DNA from: Spongiicolonus versatilis
GTDB lineage: Bacteria; Pseudomonadota; Gammaproteobacteria; Arenicellales; Spongiicolonaceae
NCBI GenBank assembly: GCA_028286165.1
Contig: JAPYMU010000208.1
Span: 1-8,961, forward strand
Length of the DNA: 8,961 bases
Direction of reading: 5' to 3'
Part shown: piece after piece, positions 1 to 5,736 of the stretch
Position numbering within the stretch: position 1 is the stretch's first letter
Layout of the letters: each line of letters begins with the position of its first letter
Notes under the pieces: generated by a model
What the model was told of the DNA's origin: nothing
The model's database searches: none
What the model saw: only the letters and a program-made list of their open reading frames with translations
Program-made: the position numbers and the translations under genes

Positions 1-1
1 C

Positions 2-1276
2 CGCGACTACTGGCAAATCGCCGAGTCGCTTCTGCCCGGCGCCGGGCTGGGCGGGTATTCGCTGCCGCGCGAGGTGCGTTTTGTCATCCGTGAGGGGCGC
101 GGCGGGCGGCTGGTTTCGGTGGACGGGCGCGCATATGTGGACTTCGTATGTGGCGCCGGCGCCACGATTATCGGCCACAACCACCCGGCGGTGATTGAGG
201 CGGTGCGCGAGCGCGCCGGGCGCGGCATGCATTTTTTCGGCACGCTTAACGACGCCGCGCTGGAACTTGCCGAGGAGTTGGCCGCCGCCATTCCCTGCGC
301 CGAGCGCATTATCTTCACCACCACCGGCTCCGAGGCCACCGCCTACTGCATGCGCATCGCGCGCGCCGCCACCGGCCGGCCGCGGGTACTTAAATTTGAA
401 GGCGCCTACCACGGCAACCACGACTACGCCGCCTTCAGCATGTTTCCCGATGCGCCGGCCAAATATCCGGCGGCCAAGCCCGATGTGGGCGGCGTGCCGG
501 TGGCGCTGGATGCGACCATGTCGGTGGCGCCGTTTAATGATTTGGCGACGGTGGAAAAAATTCTTGCCGGGCAGTCCGAAGAAATCGCGGCGGTGATGGT
601 TGAGCCGGTGCAGCGGGTGATTTTTCCGCATGACGGTTTTCTCGCCGGCTTGCGCGAACTTGCCGACCGCCATGGTGTGCTGTTAATTTTTGACGAAGTG
701 GTGACCGGCTTTCGCCTCGCCTACGGCGGCGCGCAGGAATATTTCGGCGTGCGCCCGGATCTTGCAAGTTACGGCAAGATTGTCGGCGGCGGCGGGCCGG
801 TGGGCTGTGTCGCCGGCCGCGCCGATTTGCTCGAGACCACCAACCCCGGCCGCAAGGGCCGCGCCGACTACGCCTACATCAACGGCACCCTGCACGGCAA
901 CCCGGTGGCCGCCGCCGCCGGCCTCGCCACCCTGCGGGTTTTGCAGGAACCGGGTTTTTATGACCGTTTTCATGCCCGCGCTGGCGAGTTTCGAGGCGCG
1001 CTCACCGATGTGCTGACTCAAAACGGCGTTCCCGCAATCATCGCCGGTGCGGCTTCGTTCTGGCAATTCCTGTTCACCGACCGGGCGCCGGCCAACCAGA
1101 TGGACGTGCTGGCCAGCGACATGCAACGTTCAGCCGCGCTGGATTTGGCGCTGCTGCGCAATGGCGTTTATGTGCTGCCCAATGTCCGGCGCTTTTTCTC
1201 CGCCGCGCACGATGACGCCGACCGGGAGGCGGTGACGGCCGCCCTGGAACGCGCCAGCCGCGCCCTTGCAACTTGA
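2..1276 (+). CDS. Class III aminotransferase, glutamate-1-semialdehyde aminomutase-like (5' partial)
   Basis: PLP-dependent fold-type I enzyme of aminotransferase class III, closest in pattern to glutamate-1-semialdehyde 2,1-aminomutase and its paralogues. The reading frame is open to the left edge (first codon seen at base 2, reading RDYWQIAESLLPGAGLGG), so the true start lies outside the window. The internal GTG at 74 falls inside conserved sequence and is not the start. Visible family marks, numbered from that GTG: cofactor phosphate loop TTGSEAT (83-89), EGAYHGNHD (109-117), the PLP-nitrogen Asp in IFDEVVTGFR (D207) and the Schiff-base Lys in SYGKIVGGGGPVG (K235). The C-terminus looks complete. 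The typical HemL N-terminal pattern is absent, so I infer a paralogue with another amino-acid or amine substrate rather than the tetrapyrrole enzyme itself. The next gene starts 31 bp downstream on the same strand, so co-transcription is possible. Class is certain; substrate is unknown. Confidence 0.9.
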   Translation, partial: RDYWQIAESLLPGAGLGGYSLPREVRFVIREGRGGRLVSVDGRAYVDFVCGAGATIIGHNHPAVIEAVRERAGRGMHFFGTLNDAALELAEELAAAIPCAERIIFTTTGSEATAYCMRIARAATGRPRVLKFEGAYHGNHDYAAFSMFPDAPAKYPAAKPDVGGVPVALDATMSVAPFNDLATVEKILAGQSEEIAAVMVEPVQRVIFPHDGFLAGLRELADRHGVLLIFDEVVTGFRLAYGGAQEYFGVRPDLASYGKIVGGGGPVGCVAGRADLLETTNPGRKGRADYAYINGTLHGNPVAAAAGLATLRVLQEPGFYDRFHARAGEFRGALTDVLTQNGVPAIIAGAASFWQFLFTDRAPANQMDVLASDMQRSAALDLALLRNGVYVLPNVRRFFSAAHDDADREAVTAALERASRALAT

Positions 1277-1307
1277 CGCGCCGGCGCCGGCGGTGAACAA
1301 TCAGGGC

Positions 1308-2920
1308 ATGGCCGGGCACGCCACCGAAAACATCCGCAACATCGCCCTCGCCGGCCACGCCGGCTGCGGCAAGACCACGTTGGCCGAGGCCATGCTGTTT
1401 GCCGCCGGCGCAATTCGGGAACCGGGCGCCGTGGACAAGGGCACCACCGTCAGCGACTTTGATGCGCTGGAACAAAAGCACCGGCACTCCCTCAGCACTT
1501 CGGTGATGCACTTAAGCCACGGCGGCAGTTTCATCAACCTTCTGGACACGCCGGGCTACCCGGACTTCATCGGCCCGGCGCTGGCCGCGCTGCGCGCGGT
1601 GGAAACGGTGGCGGTGGTGGTCAACGCCCAGGCCGGGGTGGAAAGTTCCACGCGCAGAATCATGGAATGGTCGCGGGAGCAGAAGTTGTGCCGCATCATC
1701 GTGGTGAACAAAAGCGACGCCGCCGATGCGGACCTGGCCGCGCTGTATGAATCCATCCGCGAAAATTTCGGCGCCGAGTGCCTGGCGGTTAATTTGCCGG
1801 GCGGCGGCGATGTGGTGGATTGTTTTTTTGACGCCGGCGGCAAGGCGGACTTTTCCACCGTGGCCGAGACGCACACCGCAATCACCGACCAGGTGGTGGA
1901 GGTGGACGAGGCGTTGATGGAGGTTTATCTGGAAAAGGGCGCGGTGCCGCCGGCGCAGTTGCACGATGCGTTTGAGCAGGCGCTGCGCGAGGGGCATCTG
2001 GTGCCGGTGTGTTTTGTCTCGGCGCAAAGCGGCGCCGGGGTGAAGGCGCTGCTGGACATCGCCGACAAACTTCTGCCCAACCCGATGGAGGGCAACCCGC
2101 CGCCGTTCATCCGCATGCAGGACGGCGGTGAGGGCGAGGGCGCCGGCGCAGAGGAGGCGGTGAAGGTGAAGGCGGATGCCGGCGGGCATGTGCTGGCGCA
2201 TGTGTTCAAGGTTTCGTTTGATCCTTTTGTCGGCAAGTTCGGCATCATCCGCGTGCACCAGGGCAGCGTCACCCGCGACAGCCAACTGTTCGCCGGCGCC
2301 GCGCGCAAGGCGTTCAAGGTGGGCAACTTTTTCCAATTGCAGGGCGGCGCCACCAGCGACGGCGGCACCGCCATTCCCGGCGACATCCGCGCCATCGCCA
2401 AGGTGGACGAGCATCTGCGCATCGCCCTTGAGCGCATGGGCGAATTGTCCGGCGTGGAAGTGGACACCGCGCAGCCGTCGGTGCCGTACCTTGAAACCAT
2501 CACCCGCGCCGCCGAGGGCCACTGCCGCCACAAGAAACAAACCGGCGGCGCCGGCCAGTTCGGCGAGGTTTTCCTTAAAGTGGAACCGCTGGCGCGCGGC
2601 GCCGGGTTTGCGTTTGTCAACAAAATCACCGGCGGCGTGATTCCGTCGCAGTTCATCCCGGCGGTGGAAAAGGGCGTCCGCCAGGTGCTGGACAGCGGCG
2701 CTTTTGCCGGCTTTCCGCTGGTGGATGCGCGGGTGACGGTGTACGACGGCAAGCACCATCCGGTGGATTCCAAAGAGGTGGCTTTCGTCACCGCCGGCAA
2801 AAAAGCCTTCACCGATGCCATCGGCAAGGCGGCGCCGGTGGTGCTGGAGCCCATCGTGGCGCTGGAAATCACCATCCCCGGCGGCAACATGGGCGATGTC
2901 GCCGGCGACCTGTCCTCGCA
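1308..2920 (+). CDS. fusA2: EF-G-like translational GTPase (FusA2 type), 3'-truncated
   Basis: Paralogue of elongation factor G in the FusA2-like group, whose cellular role is poorly defined. From ATG 1308 the protein shows a P-loop GHAGCGKT (16-23), DTPG (80-83), NKSD (134-137) and a G5-type SAQSG near 238. An acidic Gly/Glu-rich linker (about 272-294) follows, then EF-G domain II, the domain III/IV region (HKKQTGGAGQFGEV; GKHHPVDSKEVAF) and the opening of domain V (LEPIVALEITIPGGNMGDVAGDLSS, ending at residue 537, base 2918). There, recognisable sequence stops. About 65 residues of domain V are missing, and the open frame continues to a stop at 3339-3341 only by reading antisense through the moaE gene. 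ATG 1308 was chosen because it directly precedes the conserved N-terminus (ENIRNIALAGH). TTG 1266 and GTG 1293 are also in frame, and no good Shine-Dalgarno is seen. A protein lacking domain V would probably not translocate, so this may be a pseudogene or an assembly error. Family assignment is strong. Confidence 0.85.
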
Positions 2921-2921
2921 C
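2918..2921. other. Junction where two convergent genes are both cut
   Basis: EF-G homology on the plus strand ends with GDLSS at base 2918. DUF1244 homology on the minus strand ends with LTLS (bases 2930-2941) and possibly DPQ (to 2921). Both proteins lack conserved C-termini and there is no spacer or stop codon between them. A GAGGGTGA repeat copy lies at 2933-2940. The layout fits a deletion that removed both 3' ends, an inversion breakpoint or an assembly chimera. Confidence 0.7.
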
Positions 2922-3535
2922 TGCGGGTCGCTGAGGGTGAGGCCGCGCTCCTCGGCTTCGGCGCGGTACCATTTGGACAGGCAGTTGCGGCAGAACTCGG
3001 CGAGGTTCATCAGGTCGATGTTTTGCACCTCGGTGTGCTCGCGCAGGTGGCGGCGCAGGCGGCGGAACACTGCGGCCTCTATTTCGGTGGTGCAGTCCGG
3101 CGGCGGGGTGTTTTGCTTCACCCATTCTTTGGCGGCGGCGGTTTGCTCCTGTTTCCAGAACGGCGCTTGGGATTTTAGTTCTTCCATCATTTCGCGGCAG
3201 GCGGTGAACACGGCCTGGCGGCGCGGCGCCCAGGCGGCGGCGAGGACGATGGGGTCAGCCGGGGTGACCTGGCCGGTGCGGTGGAGGAGCAGTGCGGCAC
3301 TGAGTTGGTGGCGCTCGGTTGCGCGGTCGGCGATGGCCTGAATTTGTTTTTCGGTCATGCCGGGGTAATGCTCCAGAGTCATGGCGCGCACTTCGCGGCC
3401 GTTGTTGAAGTCGCGCATCATGCCGACAAAAGCGGCGCAGGCGCCGTCTTTGCCGGGGGCAAGTTGCCGTTGCCGCTCGGCAAGTTCCCGCCATGGGTCG
3501 AAATCCCCGGCGCGCAACTCCACGGTGGTTTTCAT
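2921..3535 (-). CDS. moaE: Molybdopterin synthase catalytic subunit MoaE fused to a truncated DUF1244 domain
   Basis: MoaE converts precursor Z (cPMP) to molybdopterin using sulfur delivered by the MoaD thiocarboxylate, in the cytoplasmic Mo-cofactor pathway. The start is ATG at 3535; its ATGA overlaps the moaD stop codon, which indicates translational coupling. Residues 1-140 are a full MoaE: AAFVGMMRDFNNG with Arg41, the hallmark LEHYPGMTEK (54-63), HRTGQV (85-90), and K121 and K128 in LKSQAPFWKQE, matching E. coli K119 and K126. The usual His-Arg pair appears as Arg-Arg (105-106). With no stop, a short linker (about 141-150) leads into a DUF1244 (SMc04008-like) domain: EIEAAVFRRL, then VQNIDLMNLAEFCRNCLSKWY (170-190), LTLS (199-202). 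Its expected ending, around an EAREIVYGMPYxEWK pattern, is missing at base 2921. The open frame runs on to 1925 through antisense EF-G sequence, which I do not count as real. The MoaE call is firm, and DUF1244 is firm but truncated. Confidence 0.88.
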
Positions 3536-3777
3536 CCGCCGGTCACCGGCGGGAAGAACGCCACCTCGTCGCCGTCTTTCACCGGCGTGTCGGGGGCGGC
3601 GTATTCGTGGTTGACGGCGGCGAGCACGTTTGCGCCGTTCATGTCGCCGCCAACGCCGCCCGCCACCTGCCGCCACACGCCGCTGACGGTGGGCGGTTCG
3701 GGAACGTCGCCGAGGCCGACGCCGGCCGCGCCCATGCGCTCCCGAAGTGATGCGAAGAATAAAACTTTCACGGTCAT
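3532..3777 (-). CDS. moaD: Molybdopterin synthase sulfur-carrier subunit MoaD
   Basis: Small ubiquitin-fold sulfur carrier of 81 residues, the usual family length. It starts MTVKVLFFASLRERMG, which matches the first beta strand and helix of MoaD. It ends VKDGDEVAFFPPVTGG, with the C-terminal Gly-Gly that is adenylated by MoeB and converted to a thiocarboxylate for MoaE. The stop codon overlaps the moaE ATG, so the two subunits of the heterotetramer are made from one coupled message. The segment between (about 28-55) is Gly/Val-rich and less conserved, as is usual. The start at 3777 is supported by homology. There is no clear Shine-Dalgarno upstream, and the divergent methyltransferase gene begins only 27 bp away. 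Confidence 0.93.
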   Translation of the reverse strand: MTVKVLFFASLRERMGAAGVGLGDVPEPPTVSGVWRQVAGGVGGDMNGANVLAAVNHEYAAPDTPVKDGDEVAFFPPVTGG

Positions 3778-3804
3778 GATTGCGGTTCACTGTATCATTT
3801 TCCC
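3778..3804. promoter_or_regulatory. Possible divergent promoter with overlapping -10 elements
   Basis: Only 27 bp separate the divergent starts of moaD and the methyltransferase gene. On the plus strand TATCAT (3793-3798) would place the transcript start at about the ATG at 3805. On the minus strand TACAGT preceded by TGA (an extended -10, bases 3797-3789) would start transcription about 5 nt before the moaD ATG. Neither gene has a Shine-Dalgarno, which fits leaderless or near-leaderless messages. No convincing -35 was found. This is inference from short motifs. Confidence 0.35.
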
Positions 3805-4671
3805 ATGCGCGATTCATCCGCACCGGAATACCGCGCCGCCCTGCGCGCGTGGTTTGCGACGCCGCCGGGGCGCGAATTGGCCGCCGCTGAGGCCGGCCGG
3901 TTGCGCGCCATGCTGCCGGCGGTTTACCTGCCGGCGGCGGCGCAGATTGGCGGCGTGCATCTGGACGGCGTGATGGCGGCGGTGAACACCGAGGTGCGCG
4001 CGGTGGTGGGTCCGCTGGCCGGAACGGTGACTCCGGATGCAGAAACGGTGACTCCGACCCTGTTAACGGTGCATGCGAAGCCGGAACACACGCCCCTGGG
4101 CGGCAACAGCATTGACCTTGCGCTGCTGCCGCACACGCTGGATTTGTGCGCCGACCCGCATGCGGTGCTGCGCGAGACGGCGCAGGCGGTGGCGCCGGAC
4201 GGCTACATCGCGGTGGCCGGGTTTAATCCGCATGGTTTGTGGGCGTGGCTGAACTGGCTGCGCCCGGGGTCGCCGCATCCGCCGCGCCGCGGCCGCCACC
4301 ACCCGCTGGCGGTGGTGCAGGACTGGCTGGCGCTGCTGGGTTTTGAGCCGGTGGCCGGGGAGATGGTGTTTTACCGCCCGCCTTTCACCGATGCGCGGCG
4401 GCCGCGCTGGCGGCGGTGGCATGAGCGGCTGGCGTTTTTGGAGCGCGCCGGGCCCAGGTGGTGGCCCTTTGCCGCCGCCGCTTACGTGCTGCTGGCGCGC
4501 AAGAAAACGTTGCGCATGGCCGGCGCGGCTGAGCGCGGGCGCTGCGCGCGCTGCAAAAACCGTGCGAGGTGGATTTTTACACCGACTCGCAGTACCTCAA
4601 ACAGGGCATCACCTGCTGGCTGGCGCAGTGGAAGAAGCGAAACTGGCGCACCAGCGCGCGGCAGCCGGTGA
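3805..4671 (+). CDS. YafS-like class I SAM-dependent methyltransferase, C-terminally altered
   Basis: Methyltransferase-fold protein of the type found beside rnhA and dnaQ in gamma- and betaproteobacteria (YafS in E. coli); its substrate is not established. Family marks are VYLPAAAQIGG (40-50), SIDLALLPHTLDLCADPHAVLRE (102-124), the GFNPHGLWAWLNWLRPG block (139-155), DWLALLGFEPV and FYRPPF. Close to the expected end comes GPRWWPFAAAAYVLLARKKTLRM (to residue 238, base 4518). Relatives then continue with a short basic Pro/Arg tail. Here the frame instead runs over the rnhA remnant in another frame to a stop at 4669-4671, so the last 50 residues are probably not native. A GTVTPDAETVTP repeat (73-84) sits in a variable region. 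ATG 3805 lacks a Shine-Dalgarno and may be leaderless. The family is well supported; activity is uncertain. Confidence 0.8.
   Translation: MRDSSAPEYRAALRAWFATPPGRELAAAEAGRLRAMLPAVYLPAAAQIGGVHLDGVMAAVNTEVRAVVGPLAGTVTPDAETVTPTLLTVHAKPEHTPLGGNSIDLALLPHTLDLCADPHAVLRETAQAVAPDGYIAVAGFNPHGLWAWLNWLRPGSPHPPRRGRHHPLAVVQDWLALLGFEPVAGEMVFYRPPFTDARRPRWRRWHERLAFLERAGPRWWPFAAAAYVLLARKKTLRMAGAAERGRCARCKNRARWIFTPTRSTSNRASPAGWRSGRSETGAPARGSR
4023..4056 (+). repeat. Short direct repeat inside the methyltransferase gene
   Basis: The 13-mer AACGGTGACTCCG occurs at 4023-4035 and again at 4044-4056, a 21-nt period that keeps frame and encodes TVTP twice. It lies where homologues vary and looks like a small in-frame duplication. 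Confidence 0.7.
4518..4545. other. Junction where methyltransferase 3' end and rnhA 5' end are both missing
   Basis: Native methyltransferase sequence stops at about base 4518 (KKTLRM), and RNase HI homology begins by about 4536-4545 (ALRALQKPCEV) in a different frame. What should lie between (the methyltransferase tail, a spacer and about 180 bp of rnhA) is absent. The breakpoint cannot be placed more exactly by eye because the local sequence is GC-rich and repetitive (GCGCGGGCGCTGCGCGCG). Confidence 0.7.
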
Positions 4672-4823
4672 AGAACGCCGACCTGTGGCGGGCCCTGGAA
4701 GGCGCCCTCGGCGGGCACCGGGTTCGCTGGCACTGGGTGCGCGGCCATGCCGGCGACCGCGGCAACGAGCGCGCCGACAAACTTGCGCGCAGCGCGGTGC
4801 CGCGCCCGGCGGCGGGGGTTTGA
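4533..4823 (+). pseudogene. rnhA: Ribonuclease HI remnant lacking its N-terminal third
   Basis: The C-terminal two-thirds of RNase HI, which cleaves RNA in RNA-DNA hybrids, is clear: ALRALQKPCEV, then YTDSQYLKQGITCWLAQWKKRNW, PVKNADLWRAL, WHWVRGHAGDRGNERADKLARSA, and a stop at 4821-4823. The equivalents of E. coli D70 (codon at 4584), H124 (4746) and D134 (4776) are present. The first about 60 residues, which carry catalytic D10 and E48 (the TDGSCLGNPGPGG and NNRMEL blocks), are absent. A TGA at 4530-4532 closes this frame upstream, and the preceding bases encode the methyltransferase, so there is no room for the missing part. The only in-frame start of a common type is GTG 4569. Any product would lack two of the metal-binding acids and should be inactive. 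The position 14 bp before dnaQ is the conserved locus, so this is the genomic rnhA, broken in the organism or in the assembly. Confidence 0.85.
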
Positions 4824-4837
4824 CGGCGGTGGTGACC

Positions 4838-5617
4838 ATGGTGAACACGGCGGCCACGGCGGCGCGGCAGGTGGTGCTGGACACCGAGACCACCGGCCTT
4901 GACCCCAGGGACGGCCACCGCATTCTTGAGATCGCCTGCGTGGAGTTGGTGCGGCGGCGCGCCACCGGCAATGACTTCAACCGCTACCTGAATCCGGGGC
5001 GCGAAATTGATGCGGCGGCGCTGGAAGTGCACGGCCTCAGCAGCGAGTTCCTGCGCGACAAGCCGAAGTTCGCCGACATTGCCGGGGAATTGCTGGACTA
5101 TTTGCGCGGCGCCGAATTGGTGATCCACAACGCCGAGTTTGACCTTGGTTTTCTGAACCATGAATTTCAATTGCTGGAGAGCGGCCACCCCAAAGTGGAG
5201 GAGTTGTGCACGGTGGTGGACACTTTGACCCTGGCCCGCCAGCGCCACCCCGGCCAGAGCAACAACCTGAACGCGCTGTGCCAACGTTACGAGGTGGACA
5301 ATTCGGCCCGCGACCAGCACCGCGCTTCGCTGGATGCGGCGATTCTTGCCGAGTTGTATTTGGCCATGACCAGCGAGCAGACCGCGCTGTTTGCCGACGA
5401 TGCGGACGGCAAAAAAAAACGCGCGGCAAAAGCGCCGAGCGGCATCACCTACCCCAAAACCCCGGTGGTGCGCGCCACCGAAGCCGAGTTGGCCGCCCAC
5501 AAAGCCGCCCTGGCGCGGCTGGCGGCGTCCGCCGAAGAGGGTTGCCTGTGGTTGCGCGACGATGGCGGCGGGGGTGAGGGTGAGGGTGCCGGTGAGGGTG
5601 AAGTTGTTGAAAAATAA
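4838..5617 (+). CDS. dnaQ: DNA polymerase III epsilon subunit (proofreading exonuclease)
   Basis: 3'-5' exonuclease of the replicative polymerase core, 259 residues from ATG 4838. All DEDDh catalytic residues are present: D15 and E17 in VLDTETTGLD, D102 in IHNAEFDLGF, and H161 and D166 in HRASLDAAILAELYL. A clamp-binding motif EQTALF (180-185) matches the QTSMAF site of E. coli epsilon but is closer to the QLSLF-type consensus. A flexible Lys/Ala/Pro linker follows, then the polymerase-alpha-binding end ATEAELAAHKAALARL...GCLW (213-238). Beyond GCLW, where E. coli epsilon nearly ends, comes an extra acidic tail (239-259, Gly/Glu-rich) encoded by GGTGAG-type repeats. A run of nine A (5411-5419) encodes the KKK of the linker. 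ATG 4838 is preferred; GTG 4829, 4832 and 4841 are alternatives. The gene follows the rnhA remnant by 14 bp and is the expected partner at this locus. Confidence 0.96.
   Translation: MVNTAATAARQVVLDTETTGLDPRDGHRILEIACVELVRRRATGNDFNRYLNPGREIDAAALEVHGLSSEFLRDKPKFADIAGELLDYLRGAELVIHNAEFDLGFLNHEFQLLESGHPKVEELCTVVDTLTLARQRHPGQSNNLNALCQRYEVDNSARDQHRASLDAAILAELYLAMTSEQTALFADDADGKKKRAAKAPSGITYPKTPVVRATEAELAAHKAALARLAASAEEGCLWLRDDGGGGEGEGAGEGEVVEK
5573..5601 (+). repeat. GGTGAG-type tandem repeat, member of a dispersed GAGGGTGA family
   Basis: The 3' end of dnaQ holds imperfect tandem hexamers (GGTGAG, GGTGAG, GGTGCC, GGTGAG, GGTGAA) that encode alternating Gly and Glu. The core GAGGGTGA occurs at 5576-5583 and 5594-5601. 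It recurs at 2933-2940 (truncation junction), 7997-8004 (before the TPR gene) and 8590-8597 (between convergent genes), always in this orientation. A degenerate form is at 2127-2141 in the EF-G linker. Confidence 0.7.
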
Positions 5618-5630
5618 AAAGAAACTCCCG

Positions 5631-5668
5631 CTTTCCCAAGGGCGCCGCTGTGCTATGCTGGCCCTTGG
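5631..5668 (+). promoter_or_regulatory. Candidate symporter promoter inside an 8-bp inverted repeat
   Basis: The 119-bp gap after dnaQ holds a perfect inverted repeat, CCAAGGGC (5636-5643) and GCCCTTGG (5661-5668). In the 17-nt loop lies TGCTATGCT (5651-5659), an extended -10 (TG-N-TATGCT). A weak -35-like CTTTCC is at 5631-5636. No T run follows the hairpin, so a terminator is unlikely. It could be an operator flanking the -10 or a hairpin at the 5' end of the message. Confidence 0.4.
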
Positions 5669-5724
5669 CCGTCCACCGGCCTGAAAACGCCATCGGCGCC
5701 GGCAGGCGTCACCCACAACTACAA

Positions 5725-5731
5725 GAGGAGG
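5725..5731 (+). promoter_or_regulatory. Strong Shine-Dalgarno of the symporter gene
   Basis: GAGGAGG ends 5 nt before ATG 5737. It is by far the best ribosome binding site in the window; most other genes here show none, so this one sets the symporter start with confidence. Confidence 0.85.
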
Positions 5732-5736
5732 CTACA

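Noticed and set aside
150..165. Perfect 16-bp palindrome GTGGCGCCGGCGCCAC
   Set aside because: It lies inside conserved aminotransferase coding sequence, and GGCGCC-type strings are very common in this GC-rich window, so I treat it as codon-driven.
1512..3125. Long minus-strand frame with a His/Arg-rich product
   Set aside because: Shadow of the EF-G-like gene: no recognisable motifs, and low-complexity His/Arg/Ala composition throughout.
2921..3341. Plus-strand continuation of the EF-G frame as a novel C-terminal domain
   Set aside because: It is antisense to MoaE-DUF1244 and reads as an Arg/Ser-rich shadow. The frame is open only because GC-rich DNA has few stops.
1925..3535. Minus-strand open frame of more than 500 codons continuing from MoaE-DUF1244
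   Set aside because: Below base 2921 it is antisense to clear EF-G coding sequence, with Ser/Pro/Arg-rich shadow composition. Only the 3535-2921 part has homology.
4343..4837. N-terminal extension of DnaQ upstream of ATG 4838
   Set aside because: The frame is open, but the sequence is a shadow of the methyltransferase and rnhA. DnaQ homology begins a few residues after ATG 4838.
5636..5668. Intrinsic terminator of dnaQ
   Set aside because: The inverted repeat has no T run on either strand at the right distance, and its loop holds a promoter-like element.
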